Made by a program: the position numbers and the translations under genes
Assembly (NCBI GenBank): GCA_022316685.1
Contig: JAKJHU010000065.1
Span: forward strand, 1,854,322-1,918,321
Length of the DNA stretch: 64,000 nucleotides
Direction: 5' to 3'
Origin: Progne subis subis
Lineage: Eukaryota > Chordata > Aves > Passeriformes > Hirundinidae
Notes under the pieces: generated by a model
Told to the model about the DNA's origin: nothing
The model's input: the letters and a program-made list of their open reading frames with translations, nothing else
Databases searched by the model: none
In this document: piece after piece, positions 10,101 through 20,590 of the stretch
Layout of the letters: each line of letters begins with the position of its first letter
Numbering within the stretch: position 1 is the stretch's first letter

Positions 10101-12954
10101 AGGGCCTGACTCCGTCCCCTCGGGCTGGCAGAGCTGTCCCACCAGGGGGACAGATGAAATGAGGGAACGATTTGGCTCAGCCTTCTGGAAATTTTCTTGG
10201 TGCTTTTGGGAGGGTTTCTTCTGTGGAAATGAGAGAGCCCCAGGGTTCCTGGGCTGCTCAATTCACCCCTGCAGGGATGTTGCACAGGGCCTGCAAAGAG
10301 TGTGCAGAGTGAGCAGAGCCAGCCTAGAGCTTCCCAGGCCCCTGGGCAGCTTTGGCGCTCTCCATGGACATCTGCCTCCCACGGCCTTCCCCGACCCCCT
10401 GGCAGTGCCCAGTTCCCTAAGGCAGAGGGGGATCCCAGCACACATGGAAATGGTTCTCATCTGTGTTCTGTTCTAGACTGGAGTCAGTTCTTGCATGATC
10501 TGGATGCCTTGTTGGATGACAGCTTGAAACTCTTAAAGGATATTGAAGGCAAGTTCTCAATATCCCACTCCTAAGGAAATAATCAGTGTCAGTGTAGCAA
10601 GAGCTCACCCATGTGCCATTTCCCTTAACATGATCTCAAGGCTGAAGTTTTCCAGAAACCTTGCCCTGCTCCCTTCTGGAGCCCTGAGTGATCCCCAGGA
10701 TGGCTGTCAGTGGGAGGAAGGAGCATTTATTTAGCTGTCACTGCTCTTCCCATGTGCAGTGCCAGGGTGTCCTTCCGTGTGCTCTGTGCAGCCACGGAGA
10801 AGAGCAGAGAGGGAAGGGGCCTGGCCCAGGGCTGTGCCCCGGGGCTGTGCCTTGTTCGGCTGTTTTGCCAGCCCCAGGGAGCCTGAGGATCTCCTACGGG
10901 AGTTCCATGGGATCACTTCTGTCCTGTCTTTCTTTGCAGCCAAGCCTCTTGGTGAAAGTGATCTGGCTTATGAACCCACGTTCAGGATGGAGCCTATGGA
11001 AGATGCTGAGGGTAGGTCAAGGCCTTTTCCCTGTGAGACCTGCCAGCTCAAAGCCCACAGCTCGGCCATGCCTGTGTGTGCCCTCACCCTGCATGATCCC
11101 CTCACACATTTTACTCAGACCTGGTGGCTGTTTGGATGAGGTAGGGTTCTGGCCAAGCCCCGATGCCTAGATATTTCCCTGACCCTTATCCATGAATTTG
11201 AGAAGCATTATCTCCTGAAGATGCCCGTGCCCTGAATGTGGAACAGTTCCATCTGATCTGGGTGTGCCTCTTCCTTTCTCAAAGTGACGGAGCAAACGTC
11301 TGTGCTGAAGGAGGAAGGAGGCAGCAGAGGCTTGGAGGCAGCCTCTGCTGCAGGAAGGAAGGAGATGCCAGACACAAGGACAGACACTGATACAGTGATG
11401 GGAGGTAATTGCTGTGCCAGGCTCAGCCCTCTCTGGGGCTGTGTGGCAGCAGCTCTTCCCCCAGCTCCCAGCCTTGCAGGGCCCGGCAGCAGCCAAAGCT
11501 GGAGGCACTTTGGCTTCGAGGCCTGCGTAGCTCGCTGACGGCCCCTGGGAAACGGGACTGGTGCCCGAGGTGCCTCCCGCTGCAGCTGCTCCCGGAGCTG
11601 GCCCTGAGTGCCCAGAGGCCCAAGGCACAGGAGCAGCCCCGAGCGGGAGCCCTGCTGCGAGCCCAGGGCCAGAGCCAGCCCTGGCTCCCAGCTGGGCAGG
11701 GGCTGCGCTGGGTCCTGACAGGGCCTGACTCCGTCCCCTCGGGCTGGCGGAGCTGTCCCAGGGCAGGGAGGGTCAGGGGTGGCAGTGGCTGCTCAGAGAT
11801 GGCCTTGGCCCGTGTCCCTCGAAGGAGCCACTGCCCAAAGAGCTGCGCTGCCCCCGGGCTCTCCTCAAGGCCCTCTGGGCTTTGCTGGGGAGCACAGCCT
11901 GTGCCCAGGGGCGGCAAGGTGCCTGCAGGGCCCAGCTCTGGGGGAAACAGAGAACGTCCTGGCCGTGTCCACCGTGCTGCCAGCTCAGCAGTGGGGCACA
12001 GCCCGGGCTCACACTCCCCATTGCTCCCACAGATGCAGCTGGCACCACAGTGCGTGTTCCCCATTCCCAGAAGAGCATTGGAAGTGGTTGCTGTTGGGAA
12101 ACACGCTGTTTGCTAGAGTTGATGGCAGGCATGCTTTGTTTGGTGCTTGTCTTCATGTTATGCTGTGTTGGAATCTGGTATTGCTGGAAGAGAAAATGGT
12201 GAGTGTTTCTGTTCATCTTTCCCTCAAACAGCTTCTTTTGAAAGTCTACTGTAGGCAGGAAACATTCCCAGAGAGGCTGCTGTGGAGTTGTGGATAGTCA
12301 GTGCTTGTCCAATAACTCTGCTGCGGGTTCTGCTGCTGCCCAGTGCTTTAATTGGGCTCTTAATTGCTGCTCTTGTCCTGGGGAGCCCGCTGGGGCTGCA
12401 GCCAGTGCTGGCTCCCACGGAGGCTGCCCGGCCAAGAGCAGCCCCAGCAGCAGCAGGCAGAGGCAAAGCAAGGTGGGGAGGAGAAAGAGCGGGCACCAGC
12501 TTGGCCTGGCAAGGCAGAGGCGCTCTGGGGCCCGCTCCTGGCCAGGGCCCCTGCCCAGAGCCATCCCCTGCTCGCCGGGGCCTCGAGGGGCAGCCGTGCA
12601 GCTGGGCCAAGGTGTGCCAGCAGCTCCGGCCGTGCTGGGGAGCCGTGCCAGCCCTGTGCCCTGCTGTGCAGGAGGGACCCTGTGTGCCACCGCAGCTGGG
12701 GCCTCAGACACTCCTCTCTCCACAGTGCCCCTGCTGCAGCTCCACATGATCAACCAAGGGCTTCATCTGGTGAGATCTGTCATCCTGGATCCTCAGGACA
12801 GTTTTCAACGTCCCTGCCACAGCTGACTCTCCACCAGTTTGTTGTTGTGGAGTTGGAGCCATCAACCAGAACAGAACCCTGGCTTTCTGAAGGTCGTGGT
12901 GATAGTGTCAGGCCAGGAGTGAAGGTGAGCCCCTCCTACACAGGAAGGGCTTGA
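1088..12954 (+). CDS. Array gene, plus copy: five-cassette putative type I membrane protein, first exon frameshifted
   Basis: Family not recognised. The model is exon 1 (1088-1186), five cassettes of exons a, b, c and d, a transmembrane exon (12033-12198) and a terminal exon (12726-12954). Every cassette exon is flanked by splice sites, is open, and is phase 1-1; the transmembrane exon is phase 1-2. If exon 1 were intact the product would be about 745 residues. It would have an ectodomain of roughly 580 residues with no cysteine in the cassette exons, rich in Glu, Asp, Lys, Ser and Ala, with short amphipathic helices in exons a and c. Exon 1 has two 1-bp insertions relative to the minus copy, so its ATG frame reaches a stop in exon a. 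The copy is therefore either a pseudogene, mis-sequenced, or started elsewhere. The long retention of open cassette exons argues for recent or no decay. Single separate genes per cassette are unlikely because the internal cassettes lack both signal and membrane exons. Confidence 0.6.
1539..3029 (+). CDS. Cassette 1 of the plus copy (exons a1, b1, c1, d1)
   Basis: Exons: a1 1539-1610 (72 bp; DWDHALHDLDALLDDSLKLL), b1 1984-2055 (72 bp; VKPVGEGDLDFQPT), c1 2416-2517 (102 bp; GPPTGKYRAT, then a helix MQEMLKEMLQ) and d1 2922-3029 (108 bp; EMKAETVVRTEFPGGSS). All are phase 1-1 and open. Exon a1 is followed by a GC donor (GAAG, then gcaagt). Exon d1 is the short 36-codon version, most like exon d of the minus copy. 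Functions of the four modules are unknown. Confidence 0.65.
3685..5262 (+). CDS. Cassette 2 of the plus copy (exons a2, b2, c2, d2)
   Basis: Exons: a2 3685-3756 (DWDHPLRFLDTMMNGIMKLL), b2 4144-4215 (VKPVVEGDLDSQPT), c2 4576-4677 (helix MQQMLKEMLQGQQ) and d2 5131-5262 (132 bp; VLDQKSVRKEELPRG). Exon d2 is the long 44-codon form and contains one N-glycosylation sequon (NSS). GC donor after a2. The intron after d2 is GC-rich and is shared with cassettes 3-5. All exons are open and phase 1-1. Confidence 0.65.
5959..7521 (+). CDS. Cassette 3 of the plus copy (exons a3, b3, c3, d3)
   Basis: Exons: a3 5959-6030 (DWERDMDYLEMMANGGLKAV), b3 6405-6476 (AKPLGEGDVAYEPTFRM), c3 6837-6935 (99 bp; NSLKEIMEELHKGH helix) and d3 7390-7521 (VLDQNSVQKEELPGGSS). 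Exon c3 belongs to a different subtype from c1 and c2. GC donor after a3. All are open and phase 1-1. Confidence 0.65.
8213..9785 (+). CDS. Cassette 4 of the plus copy (exons a4, b4, c4, d4)
   Basis: Exons: a4 8213-8284, b4 8672-8743 (AKPLGEGDLDYEPTFRM), c4 9103-9201 (99 bp) and d4 9654-9785 (132 bp). Exon a4 is identical to a3 over all 72 bases although the upstream introns differ by several bases, so cassettes 3 and 4 are probably a recent duplicate pair or have been homogenised. GC donor after a4. Confidence 0.65.
10477..11404 (+). CDS. Cassette 5 of the plus copy (exons a5, b5, d5; exon c deleted)
   Basis: Exons: a5 10477-10548 (DWSQFLHDLDALLDDSLKLL), b5 10940-11011 (AKPLGESDLAYEPTFRM) and d5 11285-11404 (120 bp; VTEQTSVLKEEGGS). 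Exon c and its flanks are missing. The b-c intron runs to about 11108 and the sequence then resumes in the c-d intron near 11135. Because all exons are phase 1-1 the loss keeps the frame. GC donor after a5. Confidence 0.65.
12033..12198 (+). CDS. Transmembrane exon of the plus copy
   Basis: A 166-bp exon, phase 1 in and phase 2 out. It encodes a juxtamembrane segment beginning DAAGTTVRVPHSQ and then a hydrophobic stretch (LLELMAGMLCLVLVFMLCCV) followed by a basic stop-transfer anchor, YCWKRK. With an N-terminal signal peptide this gives a type I topology. The exon is related to the one at 29477-29312 but not to the one at 20765-20591, although the introns match. Confidence 0.65.
12726..12954 (+). 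CDS. Putative cytoplasmic-tail exon of the plus copy
   Basis: After a CAG acceptor at 12725 the phase-2 frame stays open for 76 codons to a stop at 12952-12954. It starts CAPAAAPHDQPRASSGE. It has no similarity to the 29-residue tail encoded at 28784-28694, although the introns before both are near identical. Internal GTGAGA/GTGAGC sites (about 12770 and 12924) could be splice donors. The coding status is uncertain. Confidence 0.4.
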
Positions 12955-13340
12955 GCAACACCTTTGGGCTTCAGCTCTGGTGCCTGTGTGGTACCAGCAG
13001 CACTGGCAGAGCTCCTTGTTTGGGCACAGCCAGGGCTGGGCAGGCTGCAGCCAGGTCCTGACACCATCTACTATGGTCATTTTTTTTTTCTCAAGTTTTC
13101 AGAATATTTTTCATAGAAAGAATTCCCTGAATATTTGTTCCGTTTTCCGACAATTGTTACATGATTTTCAAAGTAGTTCAATGGTTCAGGACAACTTAGA
13201 CTATTTTTACACTTTTAAAATAAAAAATTAAAATTACATTTGATTGGTAATCTTTATTCTAGGAAGAACTAAGACACCCTAAGACACCCAGCCTACCGGA
13301 GAGGCTCTTTTCCCACTGGCGATTTGTACCTAGTCACAAC
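12955..13340. other. Spacer, no gene seen
   Basis: AT-rich DNA after the terminal exon, with poly-T at 13081-13090. No open frame of note and no element was recognised. Confidence 0.5.
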
Positions 13341-13690
13341 CAAATCACCTAAAACCTTTTCCCAGACATTTTCTGGGATTTCTGACAAGGCTCACCTCTT
13401 AGTCCTCAGAAGCAAACTTTGAGCACAGTGGGAGTCTCCTGCTGTGCAGAAGGGTTCCTGTGTGCCAGCTGCAGCTGCAGCCATGGCCACCTCCTCTCTC
13501 AGCTGATACCCCTCTGCATGTTTACAAATACGGCCAAACACCTCAGTCTGGGACACCTGTACCAGACATTTCACATCTCCATGCCCAACGTCCCTGTCAC
13601 AGCTGCATTAGCAGCTTCTTGCTGTGCAGATGCTGCCACCACCCTGTGTCGCTGAAGGCACTGGCCCTGATCTATGTCCCAATATGAAGG

Positions 13691-14764
13691 TGTAGGGGTT
13701 TTAGTGCTCATATTTTTGTGGGAGGGAGAGATTAGGAGAAAAATAAACAAAGCAGGCTTAAGCTTAAAAATGAACAAAAAAATATTTGATTAACACACAC
13801 TAAAAGAATAGATAAAAACCCCTAAAACAGAATGAATCTTTAAAAAACACACTTCTTTCCTCTTACAACAAACTGTTAACTTTCTTACTGAACAACATAG
13901 AAAGACACAACTTAGGATTTTCAGTCAGTTTCACTACTTAGACATAACTACACATTATTTTAGGAGAAGAGTCCTTCTAAGATCTTTTATGAAGATGTTT
14001 GGTCACACACACATCCGCTGCTTCCTGGAGTTTTCGCAGACTGTGATGTTCTATCTGCAGAGCTTCTCAGTGTATCTGGGGTATTATTTACGAATACTTC
14101 TTCTATTTAAAATTATCTTTGTCTCAAAAGGCTGAGACCTCCTTTTTGACCTAGGAGCAGGGGTTTCAAAGTTCCCAAATAAATCTCTATTACACCAGTC
14201 CTTAATTCTGATTAGAATAGCATTCTACCCAAAATAATACTAAGAATGCTGCAAAGAACAGTTCATTTCTTCATAATTTACCTTAGAAGAGTCCGGTTAA
14301 AAATGTCCACTTCTTCAATCCTATTCCAATATTATTAGTTCTTTCACTTCTCATCTAACTGACTTCATGCAGTGTCTATTCTATGTACGTTCTGTTTTCT
14401 TCTTCCTTCTTTCTCACAAGGAAGAATTGTGTTTAAAAGTTCTGTATTGCTAAGAAAGGGTTAAATTTTTTGCCCAGGTTTGCAAAGCCACGTGCACACA
14501 ACGAGCTGGTAGAAGAACCCGGCAAATGTCCTTTTCCCCATCCCTCGGTTTCATTTAAGGCAGTTTAGCTCAAAGTTGTTATGGAGCTGCAGGCTTGCTT
14601 TCTCTGCTGCCAGTGGTGATTAAGCTGGGCCATGTTAGCTGTCGATATCCCAGCCTGCTTTCTGATAGGTCCTTGTCCTCCTGCCCCCAACCTACGCCAC
14701 GGTTAGGGCAGGGAAAAACATTTTACATTTCTCTGTATCTAAAAAACAAAATTGTACTAACCTA
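13691..14764 (-). mobile_element. Long solo LTR, about 1.07 kb, in the 3' untranslated region of the plus copy
   Basis: It interrupts a sequence that is contiguous at position 343. On the minus strand it runs from TAGGTTAG (start mutated from TG) to CCCCTACA. It is flanked by TGAAGG and TGATGG, a probable 6-bp target duplication with one mismatch. A relative lies at 27079-28478. No internal retroviral genes are present. Confidence 0.65.
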
Positions 14765-14819
14765 TGATGGAAGGTGGGGCCCTCCTGCCAGAACAAGGCT
14801 TGTCCGAGCATTCTGTTCC

Positions 14820-14825
14820 AATAAA
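14820..14825 (+). promoter_or_regulatory. Poly(A) signal of the plus-strand array gene
   Basis: AATAAA in the same context as 396-401. The LTR insertion would lengthen the 3' untranslated region of this copy by about 1 kb. Confidence 0.5.
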
Positions 14826-15762
14826 GAGCTGGAGTTGTCACCCCAGTGACCGCGTGCTACCCCCAGCAAAGCCCACAGGGCACCAGCCCTGGCTGAGCTC
14901 CATGTCCGGGAGCAGCCGTGGATGCCCACGGTGTGGGCAGGCAGGAGCCAGGCAGGGGCTGCTGTGACCAGCGGCGGGGCCCCGAGGGGCTGGGGGAGCC
15001 CATGCTGAGCGTCCCTGGGCTGAGGGCACATTTCCTTCAGTGGGATCACCTGGGCCTGCACCTCAGGAGGGCAGAGGACTATTTTGGGCTCTCTGCTAAG
15101 GTGTGCATGGACCCCTCATGAGGCACAAAGGAATATTTATGGGCTCTCCTAAGGTGTGCAAGGATCCCTTGTGAGGTGTGCAGAAGGTTTAAACTTGAGG
15201 GGGTTTTTTACTCTTCTCAGCACAGCAAAGGGGACACTCTTGGCCAAGGTTTTACAAAATGGGAGAAAGCCCCTTGCAAAGTCTTGGGCCCAGCCTGTGG
15301 GCACAGTGGGCAGGCGGACCCCATCCCTTGAGACCAGTCTGGGCTGCTTGGGCCCAGCCAGGTGAGGGCCCCGGCAGGGAAGGGCCACAGCCGTGGGGTC
15401 TGATGAGGCTGCCGAGCTTTGCCCTGGCCCTGTGCTGCAGCCTAACACACGTTTAGTGCCACGGTCATTCACTGTGGCACAGGAGGTGTATGGGGGTGTA
15501 ACTGAGGCCATGGCTTCTCACACTGACGGGAGGCTGGCCCTGTTTGTTTGGAAGGCCCAGCTTTGATCCCAGTAATCTTTGTGAACCTGCTGGGGAAGTC
15601 TTGAGCAGCAGGGCGTTCCAACCCTTCTCACTGAGAAGTGTGGCTGATGGTGTGGGGCTTTTTAGTTTTTTGCCCTCTAAATTTGTGCCTAGACAGACGG
15701 TTGTTTGCTTTCTCATTCAACCCAATACTTTGGGAAGTAAAAATATTTGTTGAAATTAGTGT

Positions 15763-16213
15763 TGTTAGCACCGGCTCAGTTGTGAGAAACAACTTCTCGC
15801 TTTTAGAAACGCAAAGGTTTATTAAACCTTAACAAAGGACTGAATAAGGAATAATTACAGTGCCGAGAGCACGGCACTAAACCACCAAGCGCTCACCCAC
15901 AAAAATGGCTGCGCCGCCTTTCACACCCCTGGTGACCCTGGCCCCTCCCACCACCTGTCAGTCAATTCTTCTTCGCCGCCCATTGGTGGAGGCTGATTTT
16001 TTGAACTTGATTGGCACGCAGCTGTTGCCATGGTAACACGCCAGCCCTCCTCCCACATGCGCCATGCAAGGGCGCAGGTATGGCCCACCTGCCTCGTCCT
16101 GGCTAACGAGGCCGGCCCTTGGCAGCAGTACAGGCGAAGGTGTGCTATGGAGACAACACAGGACGTCCAAACCACAAATCAATAATTATGCATCAATAAA
16201 ACTTCATTTAACA
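15763..16213 (-). mobile_element. LTR-like element
   Basis: On the minus strand it begins TGTTAAATGAAG and ends GCTAACAACA, with an AATAAA near 15822-15827. This suits an LTR with a poly(A) signal near its 3' end. No clear target duplication was found, and the boundaries are approximate. Confidence 0.45.
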
Positions 16214-16233
16214 TGCATATAATATTGATCCCT

Positions 16234-16985
16234 GTCCCGGTTTAGGGAAGAATTTGGGAGAAAATCCCTGAAAGGGATCCTTCCGGGAAGTAAACCCAAA
16301 TGGCCCTTCCTTCCAACTGGTCTGGTAAAAAACTTCTTTGGAGAAAAGTGGAAAAAACTCTTTTACTTAACAAACAAAGTGTATATAAGTGTAAAAAATG
16401 AGTAATATGAAACAATAAAAGTTCTCATTCTGGAGTGAGATGGTAAATTGAGAAAGTTCTTGCCGAGGGTGTAGCTCAGCTCTCTCTCAGCCTTTTATTA
16501 GTCCTAGTCCCTTCCGGTGCCGCTGGAAAATGCCTCGGTGGGCCGCAGGTGCAAGCCTCTAGTACTCTCTTAGTTTTTGTAGTCTAGAGTAGGTTTAAAC
16601 AGTTCTAAGGAAAAAGGAAAAAAAACCCCAAAAAACAGTCTAGGGAACTTCTCTGCCCTAGCTAGCTGAAACTAACTAAAAGCAAAAAGATCTCTGTCCT
16701 GCAGTCTCTCCAAGGCTCCGCCAAACACCCCGTCCAGAGAAGGATGTGTAGGAGTCGGGCAGTTTTCTCAAAAAAAACTCCGCGCTTCTCCTTGCTTTTA
16801 GAACCAGTGTTAAAGGCACAGAACTCAATATAAGCACAAACAGAAGAGATGACTGGGGATAGAAGCATCATAAAGTCACTCTAGGACAATCTCTTAATTG
16901 TGAGAGCCAACCATGGCATTGCCTATCTGTAACATTAGGCAATCTAATAAAGCTCTTAAAAAAATAATCAGCGTGGGCAAATTTT
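16234..16985. mobile_element. LTR-like element starting TGTCCCGGTTTAGGG
   Basis: The terminal TGTCCCGGTTTAGGG resembles (in reverse complement) the ...AAACCGGGACA end common in songbird LTRs. The right end is not clear, and orientation was not resolved. Confidence 0.35.
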
Positions 16986-17341
16986 TTTTTTTATTTTAGG
17001 GTGGGTTTTTTTTTGTTTTTGGTTTTTTGTGGGTTTTTTGTTCTTTTGTTTGGGTGGGTTTTTTTGGTTCTTTGCTTTGGTGCTCAGACATGATGGAGGA
17101 AGGGGCAGATTTTCTGTTCAGCTTGCCTTTGAGTGCGCAGGAAGCGAGAAAAGAAGAACAGTTTTTCACCAGCTGGTTTAGGAGCTCTAAAAGCAATTGC
17201 GATGTCCCTCATCAGGGGGTAGGGGCACTGCTAACAGCCTGGATGTTCGCGCCTGTGTTTTCCCCTCCTTACCACAGTGTTGTGTAGATCCAGAGCCTTG
17301 TATCTAGGCCTGATGGTGCAAAAATGACCCCAATGTCCCTC

Positions 17342-17952
17342 TGAAACATGACTTTAAAGAGTTAAGATTTTAGCTAAGGGTTAGAAGCAATTTATATTGA
17401 TCAAAATGTAAGTTAGATTAGTAAATGGTAGGTTAATGATTATTAGATGCCCAAGCTAGAGCTAACTGTTACATTATGAGCTTGTTTATAGAAAAAGTGG
17501 AGTAAGGGAACTGTCATAAGAACAGATTGAAACCAGTAAGAACAATGGTCAGCACCTAGACTTGTTATCAATCAATCACGAAGCAGGGGACCTTGGATCA
17601 TGCCAGAGGGTCACAGAGACCTGATGGAGACTCTCCTGACTTCATCCTTTGAGACCACTCACCCAATTCGAGACCACTGACCCAACTGAAGAGAAGAATT
17701 GCACACACATGAAGGACTAATAGCCTCATTTTAATACAGAGCAGGGATGGGAGGTGCTGGGGTCATGCATGTGTATTGTATGTATGATCTTGGAAAAGAA
17801 ATAGAGAGCAAAGAGCCTTGTTCGAGGGGCGGCCACGCCTTTGGGAGATGACTCCCGTGCCGTGCCGCCCGCCGGTGAATAAACATACCGCTTTCTAACT
17901 TTAATTAGTTAGAGGGTCTTTGTCCGTGACTATATCGGTTTTCAATGACTCA
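17342..17952 (+). mobile_element. Solo LTR, 611 bp, copy A
   Basis: Near identical to the reverse complement of 38808-39418 and of the same length. It starts TGAAACATGAC and ends AATGACTCA, with AATAAA at about 17878-17883. No matching target duplication flanks this copy. Confidence 0.7.
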
Positions 17953-20325
17953 CATCAGTTTGTAAAAATAAAGGCTTTTTGCTCATTAATATAAAAAGCT
18001 GTATGGGTGATCAGCAGCTAATGTTCTTTTGTTGCCTGAAGCCCAATTAGTTCTCACATGTAAATGACTGACCCAGCCCTGAGCTGCTCTTCAGACTGAG
18101 TTAATCAAAGGGACTGAAGTTCTGTTGACTACAAATTCTCTAGGAAAACAAACATGGGAACTACGAGAATGTTGGTGACAAAAGCAGAGTGCAGAGTTGA
18201 ATCTTTGAGGCCACCTCACTGCCTCCTCTCCCTACCCTTTTATTTATAATTTATTTCATAATCTGGGCGCCCATCCTTGCATGAAGTGGGCCCTCAGCAA
18301 TGAGCTGCTGCGCCTCCTTGGTGTGTCCCTTTGTGCTCCCAGTGCTTCTGGCCTGCTTTGGCTGGGAAACTTGTCCATCATGTTTCCTGTCTTTCCAATG
18401 CACAGCCCTTTCCTGCTGCTTGGCATATAAATATTCTGATTATTTTATCGGATAACTTACATCTTGCACTTTGTGAGATTAAATTGTGTTAATCAGACTC
18501 TGTCATATCACAAGTTTCTGGAACACATTTTCAAGCCTTCCAGCTGTAGTCCAAGGGAAGCTGTTTCTGTCTTGCATCACAAAACTGGCAGGTTTTTTGC
18601 AAAGACAGCCCTTTACAAAGGACTTGTTACTGTGCATTAACATCTAAAGGACTGCTTTCAGGGACAGACAAAATCCCCACGAACAAACAGCAGACCAACC
18701 AAACAACATATTTAAAAAGTACTTTCTTTTTAGCTCTAGCTTTTAGTATTTTCCAAGCTGGTCTCCTTTTCCAGTGCAGCGTTTTTCTTTGGACAGAAAA
18801 ACACCCTTTCCAGATGATGTGACAAGCAGGAAAACAGAATTTACACACAATGGATGTACTTAAGCTAAACATGCAGAGTCCCATTATCACAATCATCATT
18901 TATTTTCTGTTTATTTTTATGCCAGATTGTTTTCAGAAGGGTGAGAACAGTATCTCAAATCCCCTGGCTAGTTTGTTGCCATAGCCATTAATTCCCTGTC
19001 CTTTCTTATTATCTGACCTTTCTGTAGTTCCTCTGCCCATTTGTTGCTCTTGGATCTCTGCCTCCTCCACCTGATTTTTATATTTTTCTGGATTTGTGAG
19101 GGGTTTTGTGTTGGTTTTGTTTTTTCTTGGTGGTTGTTTTGTTTGCCTGTTTCGTTGGGTCACACTTTTGGTTTTGTTATTTGTTTTCTTTTTGTTTTTC
19201 ACTTAACGGTAGGAATCAGCTTGTGATTTGTATTGTAAAGTTTTGAAGCACAGGTGTTGCACATAAAGGTTGTTTTTGTTTTTAAAGTCATCTCAGACAC
19301 AGACCTGCAAGGCAAGCCCCTGTGACTTTGAGGACTGAGTGCTGTCAGAAAGCAAATTGTGCATGAATAGGAAACTTGTAGTTCCTATCTCCATTACATG
19401 CAGCAAAATGTAAAGTGGTTGGAATGGTACCAATTCTAACTTTTATTTTGCTCCCATGCCATAAAATCTTGCCAGATTAATCCATGGACTCGGTTATTCC
19501 AGGACTGGGTGTGCAAAGATGATCCCTTAGTTGGTGTGTGGAGCCTCTGTCTGCAAAGAGAACAGGGAGCTGCAGCTCTGAGGAACCCAGGGGGTAGGGA
19601 GCGAACAGAACCAAATCCCCAATTTGTATCAGTTACTTTCCAGGAGTATTTGCTGACAATATATTTTTATATTCAAAAGAACCCTGGAAGTTTGCCTTAG
19701 CTATGAAGCAAAGAGGCTTCTTTCAAACAGGTTCCAGCTCTGCTCCTTGTTTGAATTAAAAGTAGAGCAAGGCTTTTCTGTTGGTCACATCAAACAAATG
19801 TAAGTTTGATCAGTCTGTGAAAGACAATAGATTGTAAAAATTATTTTATAGCACTTACAGTCTTCTAATTCAGGCATGGGATAATGATGCCATACTTCGC
19901 TATATCAAATAAGAACTGGAAAAGAAGTTTTTTAAAACCAAGTTTTAAAAAAGTGCATGAATTTCATAAACAACACCATGTAGTAAAAATATAGTAAATT
20001 AAGAGCCCTCCACCCCAGTCACGTGCAGTGCAGCCTCAGCTATCCCTTTGAGCCCAGAGCTGCAAAGGGTCAGGCCTGGGATGAGCCTTCACCCAAAACT
20101 GGCTCCAAGACTGATTGGGAATCAATCCAGAACAGGGCTCACACAAACAGCAAAGTCTCAAGGCCAAAGCCAAACCTTCATCAGGTTGGATTGGTTTTAA
20201 CACTGATTTGTAGCAACTTTGCCCATCCTGTAACATAAATGCTGCCATGAAACTCTACATGAACTACTAAAAAATGACTTTCCTATCCTGAAATGCATTG
20301 CCCAAATATTGTTGTGAACTTGCTT
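17953..20325. other. Spacer between the two arrays, no gene recognised
   Basis: Mixed AT-rich sequence with T/G-rich tracts around 19100-19200. I found no splice-bounded exon chain and no named element. Similarity to the array introns begins abruptly at about 20326. Confidence 0.5.
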
Positions 20326-20590
20326 TGCCTCTGCCCGCTGCTGCTGGGGCTGCTCTTGGCCAGGGCAGCCTCCGTGGGAGCCAGCACTGGCTGCAGCCCC
20401 AGCGGGCTCCCCAGGACAAGAGCAGCAATTAAGAGCCCAATTAAAGCACTGGGCAGCAGCAGAACCCTCAGCAGAGTTATTTGGCCAAGCACTGACTATC
20501 CACAAGCCCACAGCAGCAGGACTACAAGTCAGGCTAACAATGCTACGAGCAGAGTTTTAATGAAAACTCTGGAAAAAATCAACAACTTAC

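Larger units (their letters stand above)
13341..15063 (+). repeat. Second copy of the 1-660 block, split by an LTR insertion
   Basis: Segment 13341-13684 matches 1-343 with only a few differences, and 14770-15063 matches about 344-655. The match is interrupted by the LTR at 13691-14764. It carries the AATAAA at 14820-14825 that should end the plus-strand gene. Beyond 15063 the similarity stops, which marks the right edge of the plus-strand array. Confidence 0.75.

Noticed and set aside
9404..10441. Minus-strand open frame of 345 codons.
   Set aside because: Antisense shadow of GC-rich introns and exons d4/a5; no splice-consistent partners and no known domain.
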